Of a stretch of 64,000 nucleotides of DNA, positions 26,894-38,700 are shown piece by piece (the first letter of the stretch is position 1; each line of letters starts with the position of its first letter). Origin of the DNA: Bryum argenteum (lineage: Eukaryota > Streptophyta > Bryopsida > Bryales > Bryaceae); the NCBI GenBank assembly GCA_037043015.1, contig CM073330.1, positions 10,000,512 to 10,064,511 on the forward strand, read 5' to 3'. Under the pieces are notes generated by a model, which searched no databases, was not told the origin of the DNA, and saw only the letters and a program-made list of their open reading frames with translations. Both the position numbers and the translations under genes were made by a program.

Positions 26894-26995
26894 CTCCCTC
26901 TGTCCCATTATGATCTTCCGGTAGGTTCTCTCAAATCTACCTTTGGAGGTAGATTTGAGAGAACCTACCGGAAGATCATAATGGGACAGAGGGAG
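26894..26995. mobile_element. Stowaway MITE forming a perfect hairpin, 102 bp
   Basis: It starts CTCCCTCTGTCCCATTATG and ends with the exact complement, flanked by TA on both sides (26892-26893, 26996-26997). The arms are 49 bp with no mismatch seen and only a 4-nt loop (TTGG). Stowaway elements are Tc1/mariner-derived MITEs with this CTCCCTC terminus and a TA target duplication. Perfect arms indicate a young copy. Confidence 0.95.
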
Positions 26996-27399
26996 TATTT
27001 TTTATTTTAAAAAGAAGAAAAAACAAGGGAATGGCAAAAGAAAGTTTGAGGCCAGGAACAAACCAGATGTCTCCATGTGATCAGATTCGAACACTAGGAA
27101 GACATGGGCTTCAAGACACGTTGCTTTAATATCTAACTTACAGTGGTTAAAAAGCTTACAGTATTCTATTGTAAAAAAGATCTGTCGTTGAATGGAATCT
27201 GATATAATCGAAGTATCATCTGAAGTATCCTTGAAGCTTCAAACACATCCATTTGATTGTTATTTGATTATGTTGGGTTTTTTGAACTCCTTTTTGGATG
27301 ATTTTGGATTGAGATTCACACAATCTTGCTCGGCTCTTTTTGGGATCCTTGGAAGTCGAAAAGATTTCATGAGAAGAATCTCTCGTAGTAATTCTCAAT

Positions 27400-27670
27400 G
27401 GAATTGAGGCATCAACAACCATTGTAGAGAGAAACTCCAACCTATTTAGAGACTGGTGTGAATAGAGTGTTCATTCGACATATCCTTGGATGTATGCGCG
27501 GAGGTTATCATGTGTTTGGGTTTTCTCACCATTTTCAGTGAAATAAGGGATCCTTCATGAGAAACACCGTTGTAAAGAGAGAAACTTCAACTTGTTTATT
27601 TGCCTGGCATGAATAGAGTGTTCGATTGACCTATTCTTGGATGTATGCCCGGAGGTCATCACGGCACTGG
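27400..27670 (+). repeat. Tandem pair of a dispersed repeat
   Basis: Two units about 145 bp apart share GAGAAACT, GAATAGAGTGTTC and CTTGGATGTATGC. A third copy lies inverted at about 24828-24925, with the same blocks in reverse. The unit is of unknown type. Confidence 0.6.
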
Positions 27671-27884
27671 CGGAACTTACTAACCTCTCTCGGAGTGAAC
27701 ACTATGCTAGTTCCTACCTAGTTTACTAGTGCATTAGAGATGCCCAACATGGTATCCCCCCAAAGGCCTTCGAGGTACCCATAGAACGAGGTCCAAGAAC
27801 CCCACACCATAGTTGGGTGGACTGTGGTGGTGAGCACCACACGGGCATGGGGAGCAGAATCCACGACCTCCTCATCTACTGTTC

Positions 27885-27933
27885 AGGTTCACAATTAACG
27901 TTTGTAACACTAATTAACAACTCTTGTGTAGTG
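27885..27933. mobile_element. CACTA-like terminus
   Basis: The sequence AACACTAATTAACAACTCTT leading to GTGTAGTG matches the end at 10142 and finishes with TAGTG, the canonical right end of CACTA elements. The upstream limit of this element is unknown. Confidence 0.45.
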
Positions 27934-28083
27934 TAATTTCAATACAGTTTTTAATGAGTTATGTCTGAAACTGCCCTTGATCCCATGAAGTTCCCTCTCT
28001 CGCAGGGGCAGCTCACTGAATTGGGATCTCAATTTCTTCTCTAGATGAATTTCCTTTCTCTAAATGAATCTCCTTTTCCAAAT

Positions 28084-28480
28084 TCAAGAATCATAAGCTC
28101 AAATATACTTGGCTACCATGAAGGTCAGAATCAAGAGCTCAAATACTTGGCTACCATGAATGTCAGAATCAAGGGCTCAATTATACTTGGCTACCATGAA
28201 GAGGAATGAGAGAATCAAAAGCTCAAAATATATACTTGGCCACCATGAAGGCGGAATGCAAGAATAAAAAGCTGAAATATACTTGGCTACCATGAAGGTC
28301 AGAATCAAGAGCTCAATTATACTTGGCTACCATGAAGAGGAATGGGAGAATCAAAAGATCAAAATATATACTTGGCCACCATGAAGGCGGAATGCAAGAA
28401 TCAAAAGCTGAAATATACTTGGCTACCATGAAGGCCGAATGCTAAGAATCAAAAAAGGCTCAAACATACTTGGCTTCCAA
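28084..28480. repeat. Minisatellite with two-level periodicity
   Basis: The motif ACTTGGCTACCATGAA recurs about nine times, spaced 30-55 bp, separated by AGAATCAAGAGCTCAA variants. A larger unit of about 135 bp also repeats (starts near 28161 and 28297). It shows no open frame or transposon ends. Confidence 0.85.
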
Positions 28481-29036
28481 ACACGTCAGAATGTAAGGGC
28501 CCGCAATAGAATGCATGCTCGATGATGGAGCTTTCAGAGCCATGCAAACTTGAATAAGAGGAAAGAGCTCTTACATGCATGCAACAGTACATCTGTACAA
28601 AAGTACAAAACAGGGTCTAAGGTAACTTGCTTAATAATGGCAAGTCCTCCGCAGTGAAGTTAAATCGTGTTGACAAAATTTGTGTGCGTGGGCAAAGGCA
28701 AACGAAGCTGACTGGAATCATCCTTCTGATTTTATTATTATTATTATTATTATAACTTTTTATATTTTAATGAAACTAAGGGCCTGTTCACACTACGGTG
28801 AAGAAATCTGACAGTCAAGGAGAAATCTTAAATGTGATTGGTTGAAATTGATGCTCTTCAAATGTGACTGATTGAAATTAATTATTTGATGGAAGAGTGG
28901 TCTTCTTTACCGTGGTGTAAACCAACCAATGGGTTTCTAAGTTGGCGCACTCCGAGATGTTCATGGAGAGTACATTAGAAATTAGCCTTTGAAAGTATTA
29001 TGTTCCATGAAGTACCTCTTGCAAAGTTCATCCTAG
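28481..29036. other. Intergenic DNA with (TTA)n
   Basis: No gene is recognised. A TTA/ATT triplet run lies at about 28732-28752. Confidence 0.4.
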
Positions 29037-29340
29037 CATTACTAGGAAAACGAACACTGCAAACATGATCACTGCTATGTGACTACCAGCCATTTTCGGT
29101 GGGAAAGCAGTCATTTATAATCGCTTTAATGACTAAAATGATTGTGGTCATGTCTTGGGAGAAAATGTGACATATTCTAGTCATATTTTTATTTTTATGG
29201 GAACTTTGTAGGGAACGTACTTGGTGTGAATTTTTCGCTCGCGCAGCCGTATGACTATATGAGCGGGTGATCTAAGTCTAGTTTCAGGCAACCTATATGA
29301 CTCAAATTAGTTGTTTTTTTTTTTTTTTTTTTTTTGTGTT
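29037..29340. mobile_element. Possible CACTA-like left end with GTCAT/ATGAC motifs
   Basis: It begins TTACTAGGAAAACGAACACT, similar to the degenerate end TTACTACAAGAAAACC at 33359. AGTCAT, ATGACT and GGTCAT motifs follow, as in the TAGTCAT-rich element at 33359-34760. A poly-T run lies at 29314-29335. No matching right end was found. Confidence 0.35.
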
Positions 29341-29886
29341 TTTGGTGGCCAATTTTAAAAGGGGGTCATGGTTTTAATTTCTAATTTTACCCCTTTTCCT
29401 TTAAGTTTTATTTTTTTTGGGTTTCTTTCTACAGTTCACATTATTTTAATTTGCGTAGGTTTTTATACGGTTGTATATGCTTTTTAATTCGTATTTTTAT
29501 GTATTCTTTTGTATATATTTGGTTCCATCTTAGAATTTGATTGTTCTTCCTTTACATTCTTAGAGTCTAACCGGTATTTAGTCCAGTTGACCCATATGCT
29601 TACATTGCCCTTCTTCCCCTCATGTATTCTTCCCACTTTTGTTCACAACACATCTCTATGTTTTCAATCAAATTGTCCCAATGTTACGTTTCTACTCTAT
29701 CTTTTGTGTAAAATTGGAGTATGTTTGATTTAAGGGTATTCAAGAATTAAAACTTCAATATGAATCAATTATGAATGAGATTATTATGATGCAATGGCTT
29801 TAGTCATGGATTTTAGCGTGTCCAATGCTAGTGTCTACCATTTTCCAAGTTGCTATACTAATATGTAGGACTATGCTATCAATGAT
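29341..29886. other. AT-rich DNA
   Basis: No gene or recognisable element is seen. The open frame at 29509-29733 shows no known domain. Confidence 0.35.
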
Positions 29887-32595
29887 GGGTGATGGTCTCG
29901 TTGGGGTACCCAAAAAGGTTGTCCCATAAACAATTGCACTCTATGCTGGTGTGTCAAACATATCCATTTTTAAACTGTAATACAATAAGACTTCATTAGA
30001 TGTGGTTTTAGTTGTCTATACTTATAATGTATCAAGAAAAAAAATTAAAAATTAAAAAAAATATTTTGAAGTAATTTTATTTGATTTTTTAGTTGAAAAA
30101 GTAAGTCATGTCCCAATAACCTAAAATCCATAGAATCAAGCAAATGGAATATCAACCATTTTTATTTTAATATGATTTTTGAATATGACCTACATCTTCT
30201 TGTATAGAATACAAAATAATTTATTTAATTATAAAAAAATTAATTCATTGTGCACTATAATGCCTGCAAATCCCCAAATTCAACACTTTTTCCCTCATCT
30301 ATGAATGGATCCAAAAAAAATAAAAAATCTAAAAAAAAATCTATAGGCATATATACTTTGATTTCAGTGAGGTGCATGATATTTTATTTTCTATTTTAGG
30401 GTCTTTTTACTTGATTAAAATGAATAAATTAGACAAACTTTGGAGGCTTTCAATAATAATAACCTAATTAGTGTGTCCAAAAAGTGATACCCCAAGCTTA
30501 CCATTGCCCTGATGTATCGGTTTCTATCGTTATAGGACGTTATGCACCTACTCTACATCTTCTTGGGTCAAAGCCAAAGACTAGTTCACACCTTCTGTGC
30601 TTAGTCAAATACCTAATCTCAATTCGAATCTTTCCTTTTGGGTTTCTACTATAGTATATTGAGGTCGTAATCCTGCATATTCCTCCTTCCTACCTATTTG
30701 CACGCTATGCAGTTCATGTCCCTTGCCATCACTTCACTCGACTCTTGCACCATGCGGTTGTCGCCGTAAAACAATTTTCCATCTACAATTGTCTTAGTCA
30801 TCTGCAAAGAACACATGTTGCATATGAAGTGGAAATGCAAAGGAGTCCGTTGAATCCGGAATCAATCGATCAAATCTGAAACATGTGAATCCATATTCAT
30901 CACATTTCATTGTAGCCCGAGCTCCCTTCTTGTTTGCTTGTGCCCATGTGCAATACAACGCCACTACTTCAAAAATCCCGTAGTCTACGCTGATAATTTT
31001 GTCCACCCACCCAACGTATTCTAGATTTAGTATCTTCACGTTCATGTCAGCAGTACTAGCGCGAGAAGATTGGTGAACGTAGCCGCTATTCCACCGTCAC
31101 ATGTGAACATATATGCCTCTGCTCATGCTCATCGTACTCGTATGTGATTGTCATACGCATACATCACCTTGTATCCCTTTGCTTCTCGTGACAGAGGCAT
31201 TAGTAGTGCCTCCATATCGAGTGAGATACTATCCTCCTTGCAATGTGTCTAGTGACATAGGGAACCACATGTGGAAGGATTCATGTTGTAGATCAATGAG
31301 ATACTCGTTGAGTCTTTGCCTCCTTCGTCTTCATAATTCTTTTCTAGCATCTTCTCTACAATTCATTTCACTCGCATGCCTCTTGTAGTATAACCACCAC
31401 CTCTAGTTAGTGACTGTGCTTCGTTTTTTAGAATATAACCTACAGCCGGCGTTCGATAGTCATTGTTTTCAGATTGGTAACCAAAATTAGTTATTTCATT
31501 AGATGACTACGACGTTTGTCTAGTGGGACTACGTTATCTTTTATTTGAAAATGATGACCATGCATAGAACTTTGTTAACCTTCTATTAGTGAGTGAAAGG
31601 GAGATTGCTAGAGTGCTTACGTACACTCTGTAGTCTTGAAGGATTTTGGCGTTGTTAACCACGAAGTCATGGATCGACTGTTGCAGTTCCATTAACAATA
31701 TACGTTGTCTCCCCTTTCCTTTGCAGGACCTTATCATACATGCAAGGCTTGTCTTTCTCGTCCCATATACGTCGTGTTATAAAGGTACAGTTTTGCATGT
31801 ACTCGGTACAAAATCCAAGCGCCTCTTCCATGACGTACCCTCTTGTCGTGGACCCCTCCGGCTGTGCTCGTTGCCGTACGTAACCCTTCAACGTTTTTAT
31901 ATACGGTTCCATAGAGTACATCCAACGAGTGTCGACGAGACCACAAATCCTTGACTGTTGCACTAAGCAAATGGGCAATGGTAAGCTTGGGGTATCACTT
32001 TTTGGACACACTAATTAGGTTATTTTTATTGAAAGCCTCCAAAGTTTGTCTAATTTAGTCATTTTAATCAAGTAAAAAGACCCTAAAATAGAAAATAAAA
32101 TATCATGCACCTCACTGAAATCAAAGTATATATGCCTATAGATTTTCTTTTAGATTTTTTATTTTTTTTGGATCCATTCATAGATGAGGGAAAAAGTGTT
32201 GAATTTGGGGATTTGCAGGCATTATAGTGCACAATGAATTAATTTTTTTATAATTAAATAAATTATTTTGTATTCTATACAAGAAGATGTAGGTCATATT
32301 CAAAAATCATATTAAAATAAAAATGGTTGATATTCCATTTGCTTGATTCTATGGATTTTAGGTTATTGGGACATGACTTACTTTTTCAACTAAAAAATCA
32401 AATAAAATTACTTCAAAATATTTTTTTTAATTTTTAATTTTTTTTCTTGATACATTATAAGTATAGACAACTAAAACCACATCTAATGAAGTCTTATTGT
32501 ATTACAGTTTAAAAATGGATATGCTTGTCACACCAGCATAGAGTGCAATTGTTCATAGGACAACCTTTTTGGGTACCCCAACCAGACTATCACCC
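29887..32595. mobile_element. Long-TIR element: two 623-bp arms around a CACTA gene fragment
   Basis: The arms 29887-30509 and 31973-32595 are reverse complements of equal length with only scattered differences. They begin GGGTGATGGTCTCGTTGGGG at the left and end with the near-complement at the right. The 1463-bp centre encodes the minus-strand DUF4216/DUF4218 fragment, cut off exactly at the inner edge of the right arm. Long TIRs bearing a foreign gene piece recall Mutator-like or foldback elements. I could not identify a target duplication, so the superfamily is open. Confidence 0.8.
30790..31972 (-). pseudogene. Truncated CACTA/EnSpm transposase (DUF4218-DUF4216 part)
   Basis: Two hallmark segments of plant TNP2-type CACTA proteins lie in the usual order. 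The DUF4218 part at about 31670-31970 contains TRWMYSMEPYIKTLKGYV, RPEGST.GYVMEEALGFC and TEYM. The DUF4216 part at 31045-30794 contains EYVGWVDKIISVDYG, CDEYGFTCFRF and MQHVFFADD, preceded by NSG (from the usual QNSGV). Frames change between the two and stops are present. The N-terminal catalytic transposase domain is missing, so this fragment is inactive. It lies wholly between the two 623-bp arms. Confidence 0.85.
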
Positions 32596-32830
32596 AAATA
32601 GGGAGATTGGAAGATGCGTTATGAAATCAAAAAACGAAGGTGGAAATATCTTCTCCATCCTACACATTGTCACTGCCGTTTCGTTCATCAAGTCCTCCAT
32701 TGTCGATGGATCAATGGACTTTAGACATAAACACTCAAACACTCTGCTCATTCGGATGATTGCTGCTCAACCTCCTTTTGGTAGAAGTGTTCGCACATAT
32801 TAAGGTGCTCTATTATGATGTGGTAGTCAT

Positions 32831-33087
32831 AACCCCAATTCCGTTAAAATGGCATTATTCCAGTAAAATGGCACACCTCAACTTTCTGAACTATAGCTCA
32901 AAAACCATGTGATATAACAGAAATTTAAGGTGATATTAGGGAAAATGAGTGACAATGTATATAAAGAAGTGATATTACAAAAAAAATTGTGATATTACAG
33001 AATATACCATTTTGTATGAGCACAAATGTAAGGTCTAGTGTGACAAAATGGCACATGGCATAGTGCCATTTTAACGGAATTGGGGTT
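32831..33087. mobile_element. MITE of unknown family, 257 bp, TCAT duplication
   Basis: The 28-bp terminal repeats start AACCCCAATTCCGTTAAAAT at the left, with the complement at the right. TCAT flanks both ends (32827-32830 and 33088-33091). The interior repeats GTGATATTA and TGGCAC motifs but codes for nothing. A 4-bp duplication is not standard for the common plant superfamilies; chance extension of a 3-bp duplication is possible. Confidence 0.8.
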
Positions 33088-33358
33088 TCATGTAACTTAA
33101 GACCTTGGAGGTCTCAATCTAGCGTAATCCGCTTCAACAATTGTCCCACATAATGACTCGGAGTCTTAAGGTTGCAGATAATAGTGATGAACTTCGTTTT
33201 CTCCACCTTTGAAAGCACGTAAGGAACAATATGATGGTGTCCTTTCCAACATGTTGAAGACGTAGTTTGGGACGTATCTTTCCCTCCTTCAGGACAAGTC
33301 GGACTCTAGTATATCCTTGAATCCCCTATTGTCTTCATGATATTTCGCACGTATTCTT

Positions 33359-34760
33359 ACTACAAGAAAACCAACCCAATGTGACGGAATGTGACTAGTC
33401 ACCTTAGTCATTGGTCTAGTCTAAAATCAGTCCTAAAAAGGTACAGTCATGTACTAGTTATATATGTAGTCATATTTTTTTAGGACCTCGGTGAGAAAGG
33501 CTATGGGAACATGACATATGTTCTTATGTCCGGTTCCCAAAGTCATGTTCTGAGTGCTTATTATGTGTAGTCACAGTAATGTGGTCATATCGTAAAGGTA
33601 TTTGGTTTATGTATGACTTATTGTAGTAATACAGTCATACATAATATTGGGTGACTACATACAATCACGAAGTAAATAACTTGACTAATAGTAGTCATAT
33701 ATGTCAATTAGATGATTTTGAAGTCCTCTACTTCTTGGCTCAATGGGTGAGTGATGTTAAATTGGAGTTTCGATGGACTTCATTACAAATCTGCCACTAT
33801 CAGCAACATTTGACAGCATTTGTGTTGTCGTGGACCCGTTCACAAAGATGATGCACTTATTCCATGTAGGAAATCTATCTGTGGCGAAGCGACAACAAAA
33901 CTCTTTCTAGACAATATATATTGTTATCATGGCTTGCTGGATGATATTATTTCTAACCAAAGACCCCAATTTATATCAAGATTTTGGAGATCGCCAATTG
34001 GGATATTGAAGGTCGACATTGAGGTCTCTTTTGCTTTTCACCCTCAAACTGATGGCAAGACATAACGAGTTAATCAAGTGTTGAAGTAGTATCTAGGATG
34101 TACAATGAATTATCAACAGGACAACTGGACATCGTATATACCATTGGCGGAAATTGCTTACAACAATTTTATTCACGCGTCAACTTAGCAAACCCCTTTT
34201 ATGCCAATTATGAATACCATCCCAAACTTGATATCTTGGCATCAACTGATGATAAGAATCCAACATGTGAAGATCTTGTCAAGCACTTATCATAAATCCA
34301 AACTATTTTGAAGATGTAGTTACAACAAACTCAAAATTTGTATAAGATTTCTACAGACCGGCTTTGAAAGGAATCTCTTGCTTTCCATGATGGTGATAAA
34401 GTGTGGCTTCTTTGGCGATACATCAAGACCAATCGGCCTCGCAACAAATTAGACAATAGGCGACTTGGCCCATTCCGTATTACGACTATATGTAGTCATA
34501 GTTTTGAATGCAATGACTATTTGTAGTCAAATGATGAACATTTTTATACAAATTTCATGCTTTTAATCAGTAATACCTTCAACATTTTGGTTCTCACGAC
34601 TACTTGTAGTCATTATCTCAAGACTATTTGTAGTCATAGCTTTGAATGCAAAAACTTTTCGCAGTCACCCATGAGCAAAATACAAATGTAGTTAGATGCT
34701 TCTAAACAACATCGACACATTCATATGACCAAAAATGGTCACATTCTTTGGGCTGCCCAG
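33359..34760. mobile_element. CACTA-like element with TAGTCAT motifs framing a gypsy integrase relic
   Basis: The left end TTACTACAAGAAAACCAACC resembles the CACTACAAGAAAA terminus common in plant CACTA elements. Many TAGTCAT or ATGACTA motifs fill 33390-33690 and again 34480-34730. The middle is a Ty3-gypsy integrase fragment. The right end is only tentative: GGTCACATTCTTTGGGCTG near 34740 resembles the complement of the left end. The arrangement suggests a non-autonomous element with captured retrotransposon sequence. Confidence 0.45.
33700..34486 (+). pseudogene. Ty3-gypsy integrase fragment
   Basis: The plus strand, over shifting frames, reads MDFITNLPLSATFDS, then FTKMMHLFPC, HGLLDDIISNQRPQF, AFHPQTDGKT, NW.SYIPLAEIAYNN, and after a gap FHDGDKVWLL and LDNRRLGPFRI. 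This is the order of a gypsy integrase core followed by its C-terminal domain. In-frame stops and frameshifts are present. The other pol domains are absent, so it is a relic. Confidence 0.85.
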
Positions 34761-35772
34761 AATCGAGGTTCTAATTTTTTTTGGAAATGCGCCTATGGAA
34801 ATGTCTGCACACAACTCTGGCTATTCCATTTGACTTGTCCGTTCGGACTACAAAAATGACTTATATTAGTATCGGTCAGGTACCAGTTATATGCCATTTT
34901 AAAGTCAATAACGCTAGTGAAATGGTCAACCACACATAGAAAACCGTCACGACTTCAATACTAACACATATGCATAATTGATTGCATTAGCCATACTCCA
35001 TTGAAATCTAATGAACTTTGCGTCTTAAATACCCAGCTCCCCCAACCAAACCAAATTTGCAAAAACCTAGGTATTCAAAATTGAACAAGGAACACAAAAT
35101 GGCCACAACCAAAAATCAACAACACAAATCTTTCACTATAGAAGAACTCCGGTATTTCCACTCCGCTCTACACCAAGATGAGACATTGTTGGTAGAAATA
35201 CTAGTGTAAAGCTTGGTGGAAATACCAAGCTTGGTGGAAATACCACCCCTTTCCACTAGTGACTTGTCTCACATCACAAGGCTAGTATCTAAAACACAAC
35301 ACATTGTTTTCTCTATACATGAAGTTGATATAAATAAACTCCAAGTAGATTAAGTAGATGTTGAGGACATCATATGTATGCAAATAGTAAATCATTCCAA
35401 AATTGTCCATAAGAAGCTCAATGACAAGCTTGCCCAGATCCAGTGATGATAGAGTCCTGATGTGATACACATTCTCTATGCCTTGTCAAAGACATGTGTA
35501 TAATCTTGTCATAGCATACTAAACTATCTGGTAGCAGCCTTATTTTCACACATACACTCAACATAGTACAGTATACAGCAAGTATACAGTAGCAGCCTCA
35601 TTCTAGGAGACGAGGAAGAAGTAAAGCAAGCTTTCATAACAAAATGACCAATAATACAACATCTCCCAAAGAGAGTAAATTAAAATGACAAAGTTTCACA
35701 CAATAATGTTACAAGCTACACACTTCTCCCTACAAAAAAAATAAACTGGTGGTAGGTGCCCTCAACAACATT
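34761..35772. other. Intergenic DNA with a small open frame
   Basis: A frame starting at 35099 in a good context (AAAATGGCC) encodes MATTKNQQHKSFTIEELRYF and stops at 35209. It has no recognised domain and could be chance. A 17-bp unit AGCTTGGTGGAAATACC is repeated in tandem at 35212-35245. The rest is 3' flank of the hydrolase-fold gene. Confidence 0.3.
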
Positions 35773-38700
35773 CTAAGCTGCCTGCAAAAATGAGGTTAGA
35801 GAAGCAGCAACATCCTTGGGAAACTCCTCCTGAGGCAACAAAGCTCCAGAAACTTTCTGAAACTCAGTCACGCCCTTGGCACCCTCGAGAGCCTCCATCT
35901 CGGCGCGTGACCTGCGGGGCGCTTTGAGCGTGGACAGCACGAGGACGGGGAGCTTACCCTCCAGCTTGGCGAACATGGACAGAAACTCCTCCCGTGTCAA
36001 GGCGGGGTCTAATTGACCAGTCAGAAACGCGGCAGGTGCGAACCGAGCGCCGTCTCTTTGAGTGAGCGCTGTTCGACTCTCTACCACTGCGGGTGTCACG
36101 TTGTCTGCGTCGGAGTAGACGTGCGTCAAGTATTGCATTCGGATGTTCTTGGGACTGGAGACTAAGTACTTGTACATTGCCCACCCTACTCCTGCTGATC
36201 TTAGCGTGCCGCGCAGAAGCCCGTACCTGCCCACAACAATACGATGTTATGCTATCAGTTTCTTTGAGTGTTAGCTCAAATAAGAGACTTTGCAATGGTG
36301 ATGCAAGATGCTAATCCAAAACTCCAGTTTCTGATCCAGATTCTGATCCAGAACTCCAGTGATCCAGATTCTGATCCAGAACTCCAGATTTTGTGATACA
36401 GTGATTGGTGATTCAGTTTCTGATCCATTTTGCAATGGTGATGCAAGATGTGCGATACAGTGATTTCTGATCCAGTTTCTGATCCAGAACTCCAGTTTGT
36501 TTCGATCACACTAGTGCTATCGGTTTCCTTGAGGGTAGCTCAAATAAGAGATGCGAGATGTATAGATACCGTGATTTTCATTCCACTACATAGCATTTTT
36601 TAGTAATGCTAAAAAGTCCTTCTAGGATTACTCAAAAAAGAGACTTTGAGGATTAGAGTGATGATGCAAGGTGTGTGATCCCATTTCAAAACTCCATTTT
36701 GTCTACGATCAAACAAGTGCTATCGATTCCTTTAAGATTATACAGTGGGGCTTTCCAGATTGGACTGGTGACGAGAGATGTACAGGTGACGTGATTCTTC
36801 TCCTCCCCTCACCCGATCAATATAGTGCTATTAAATTCTTCAAACAAATAGCTCAAAGAGAGATTTTTCAGCTGATTCCATTCCAAGACACCTCTGTCCC
36901 ATTATAATTGTCCAGTAGATTCTCTCATATCTACCTCTCAAGGACAATTATAATGGGACAGAGGGAGTAGCACTTTGGTTACGATTGAACCGGTGCTTTA
37001 TTTCTGCAGATAGCATAAGTGAGATATTGCAGGTGATGAGAGATGTGTGCATACCGTGATTCCATTGTTGGACTACGTCCGAACACGATTGGCAAGGGTC
37101 CACTCCAAGTGGGCGCAACGGCAGCCAAGGCTTTGGCGTTGATAAGACCTTGGCTCACTGCACGTACTGCAATGCTGGCAGCGTGACCTCCTCCGATCAC
37201 CACCAATGACTCACCTGTGCCAAATAAACAATTCTATCTGTCAGCAGATTCTAAAAGGAATGTAGACTATCCACAATTCCACGTACACAGCTCTAATCAT
37301 TTCAAAAAACCTCAACTCCGTTCAATTGGTAGTTTGATACAGATGATAGCACTATGAAAGGAAGAAGAAGGAAGGGTAACTACGATAGATAAGGTATTGT
37401 AGCTTATAGCAAGAGTGAGTAGCTATATGGCTAAAAATGGACATATAAAAGCGCAACAATCTCATTGACTCGTCAAAAAGGCACAGGCATTTGATGAGAT
37501 TAAGGTTACGGTTTCAGTGCCTAACATGGTACCTAACCAGGAACTTGAGAAGAGTTGCTCTTGAGTGCTCTCAAATAATGGTTCGATAGAGCTCTCAAAG
37601 TATGTGAGGAAAGAGAAAGGCAACAGACCTTGGATGCCAGCAAGAGGTCCATTAGAAGAAGTAACGAAATCCACCAGAAACTTCTCAAGCACATCGACGG
37701 TGTACTCTAACGCAGGTCGATCTGACAGACCCAATCCAGGCCAATCCACAATCACTGCTCGTCTCTTGCCATTCGAAACAAGCTCCTCGGCCACGGCGTG
37801 CCACTCCTCCGTTGTGCTCACATCCGAAAGCGTGGGTAGCAGTAGAAGCGTCTCTTGCGCTTCCCCTGCTGCTTGTGACCCCATCTCCACGTAATGAATG
37901 TTCAAGTCGTTGCCCTCGTGTCGCCATGTCCATGTTCCAGATTGCAGCTGAAAAGAGCATGATTGCACCGCTGTTAGCTTCGTCTTGATCAAAGGTATCT
38001 GAACTGGCATGGTTGATTTGGTTTCTAACAACCAAGAATCTGAAGTGACCAGATCTTTATAAATCGGCGACTGTTCGCTCAGAATCTCAGGGTTCATACT
38101 TGATAAACCCCAATAGCCAATTTGACATGGATGCAAGTGGGGGGGGATTGATTGCAATTTTACGGGTCAAATCTCATCTATCCAGCTGGTATAAGCTTCA
38201 TAGTAGTTTCCTTTCCTGCACTCACTTTCTACCACAAAAAGCTCACTCTTGATATGAGCTACAGAATAGTTTCCAATAGTAGTTTCCGTTTTCTGCACTC
38301 ACTTTCTACTGCAAACCCTCCGATGCACCGTTTCGTTTGATAAAACGCCAATCTAACAAAATTGAGGTTGAAGTCAAGATTGAGGTTTAACACTGAAACT
38401 CATGATTTCGTACTGGAACGATTCGAGATGAGGCTATCAGCAAATAGCATTACCAAGAATACGGAACTGATCAACAAATTGGTAAGAAAAAAACACCACA
38501 AGACTTGCTACGAAGTACTTTCCGAAACATTACGCAAGAAAACAAGGACTCGGGCAAAAACTTCAGCGAAAGAACATCGTCTAATGAATGATCCAATTCT
38601 ACAAAAATTTAGCCCTAATTGCTACTGTAGAAGGAAAAGATGACTAACCTTGGGAGATTCAGCGGTCTCAATAGCAGAAGCAGCAGCAGAAGCGTGCATT

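Noticed and set aside
37565-37894. 109-codon plus-strand frame
   Set aside because: Antisense to exon 2 of the hydrolase-fold gene.
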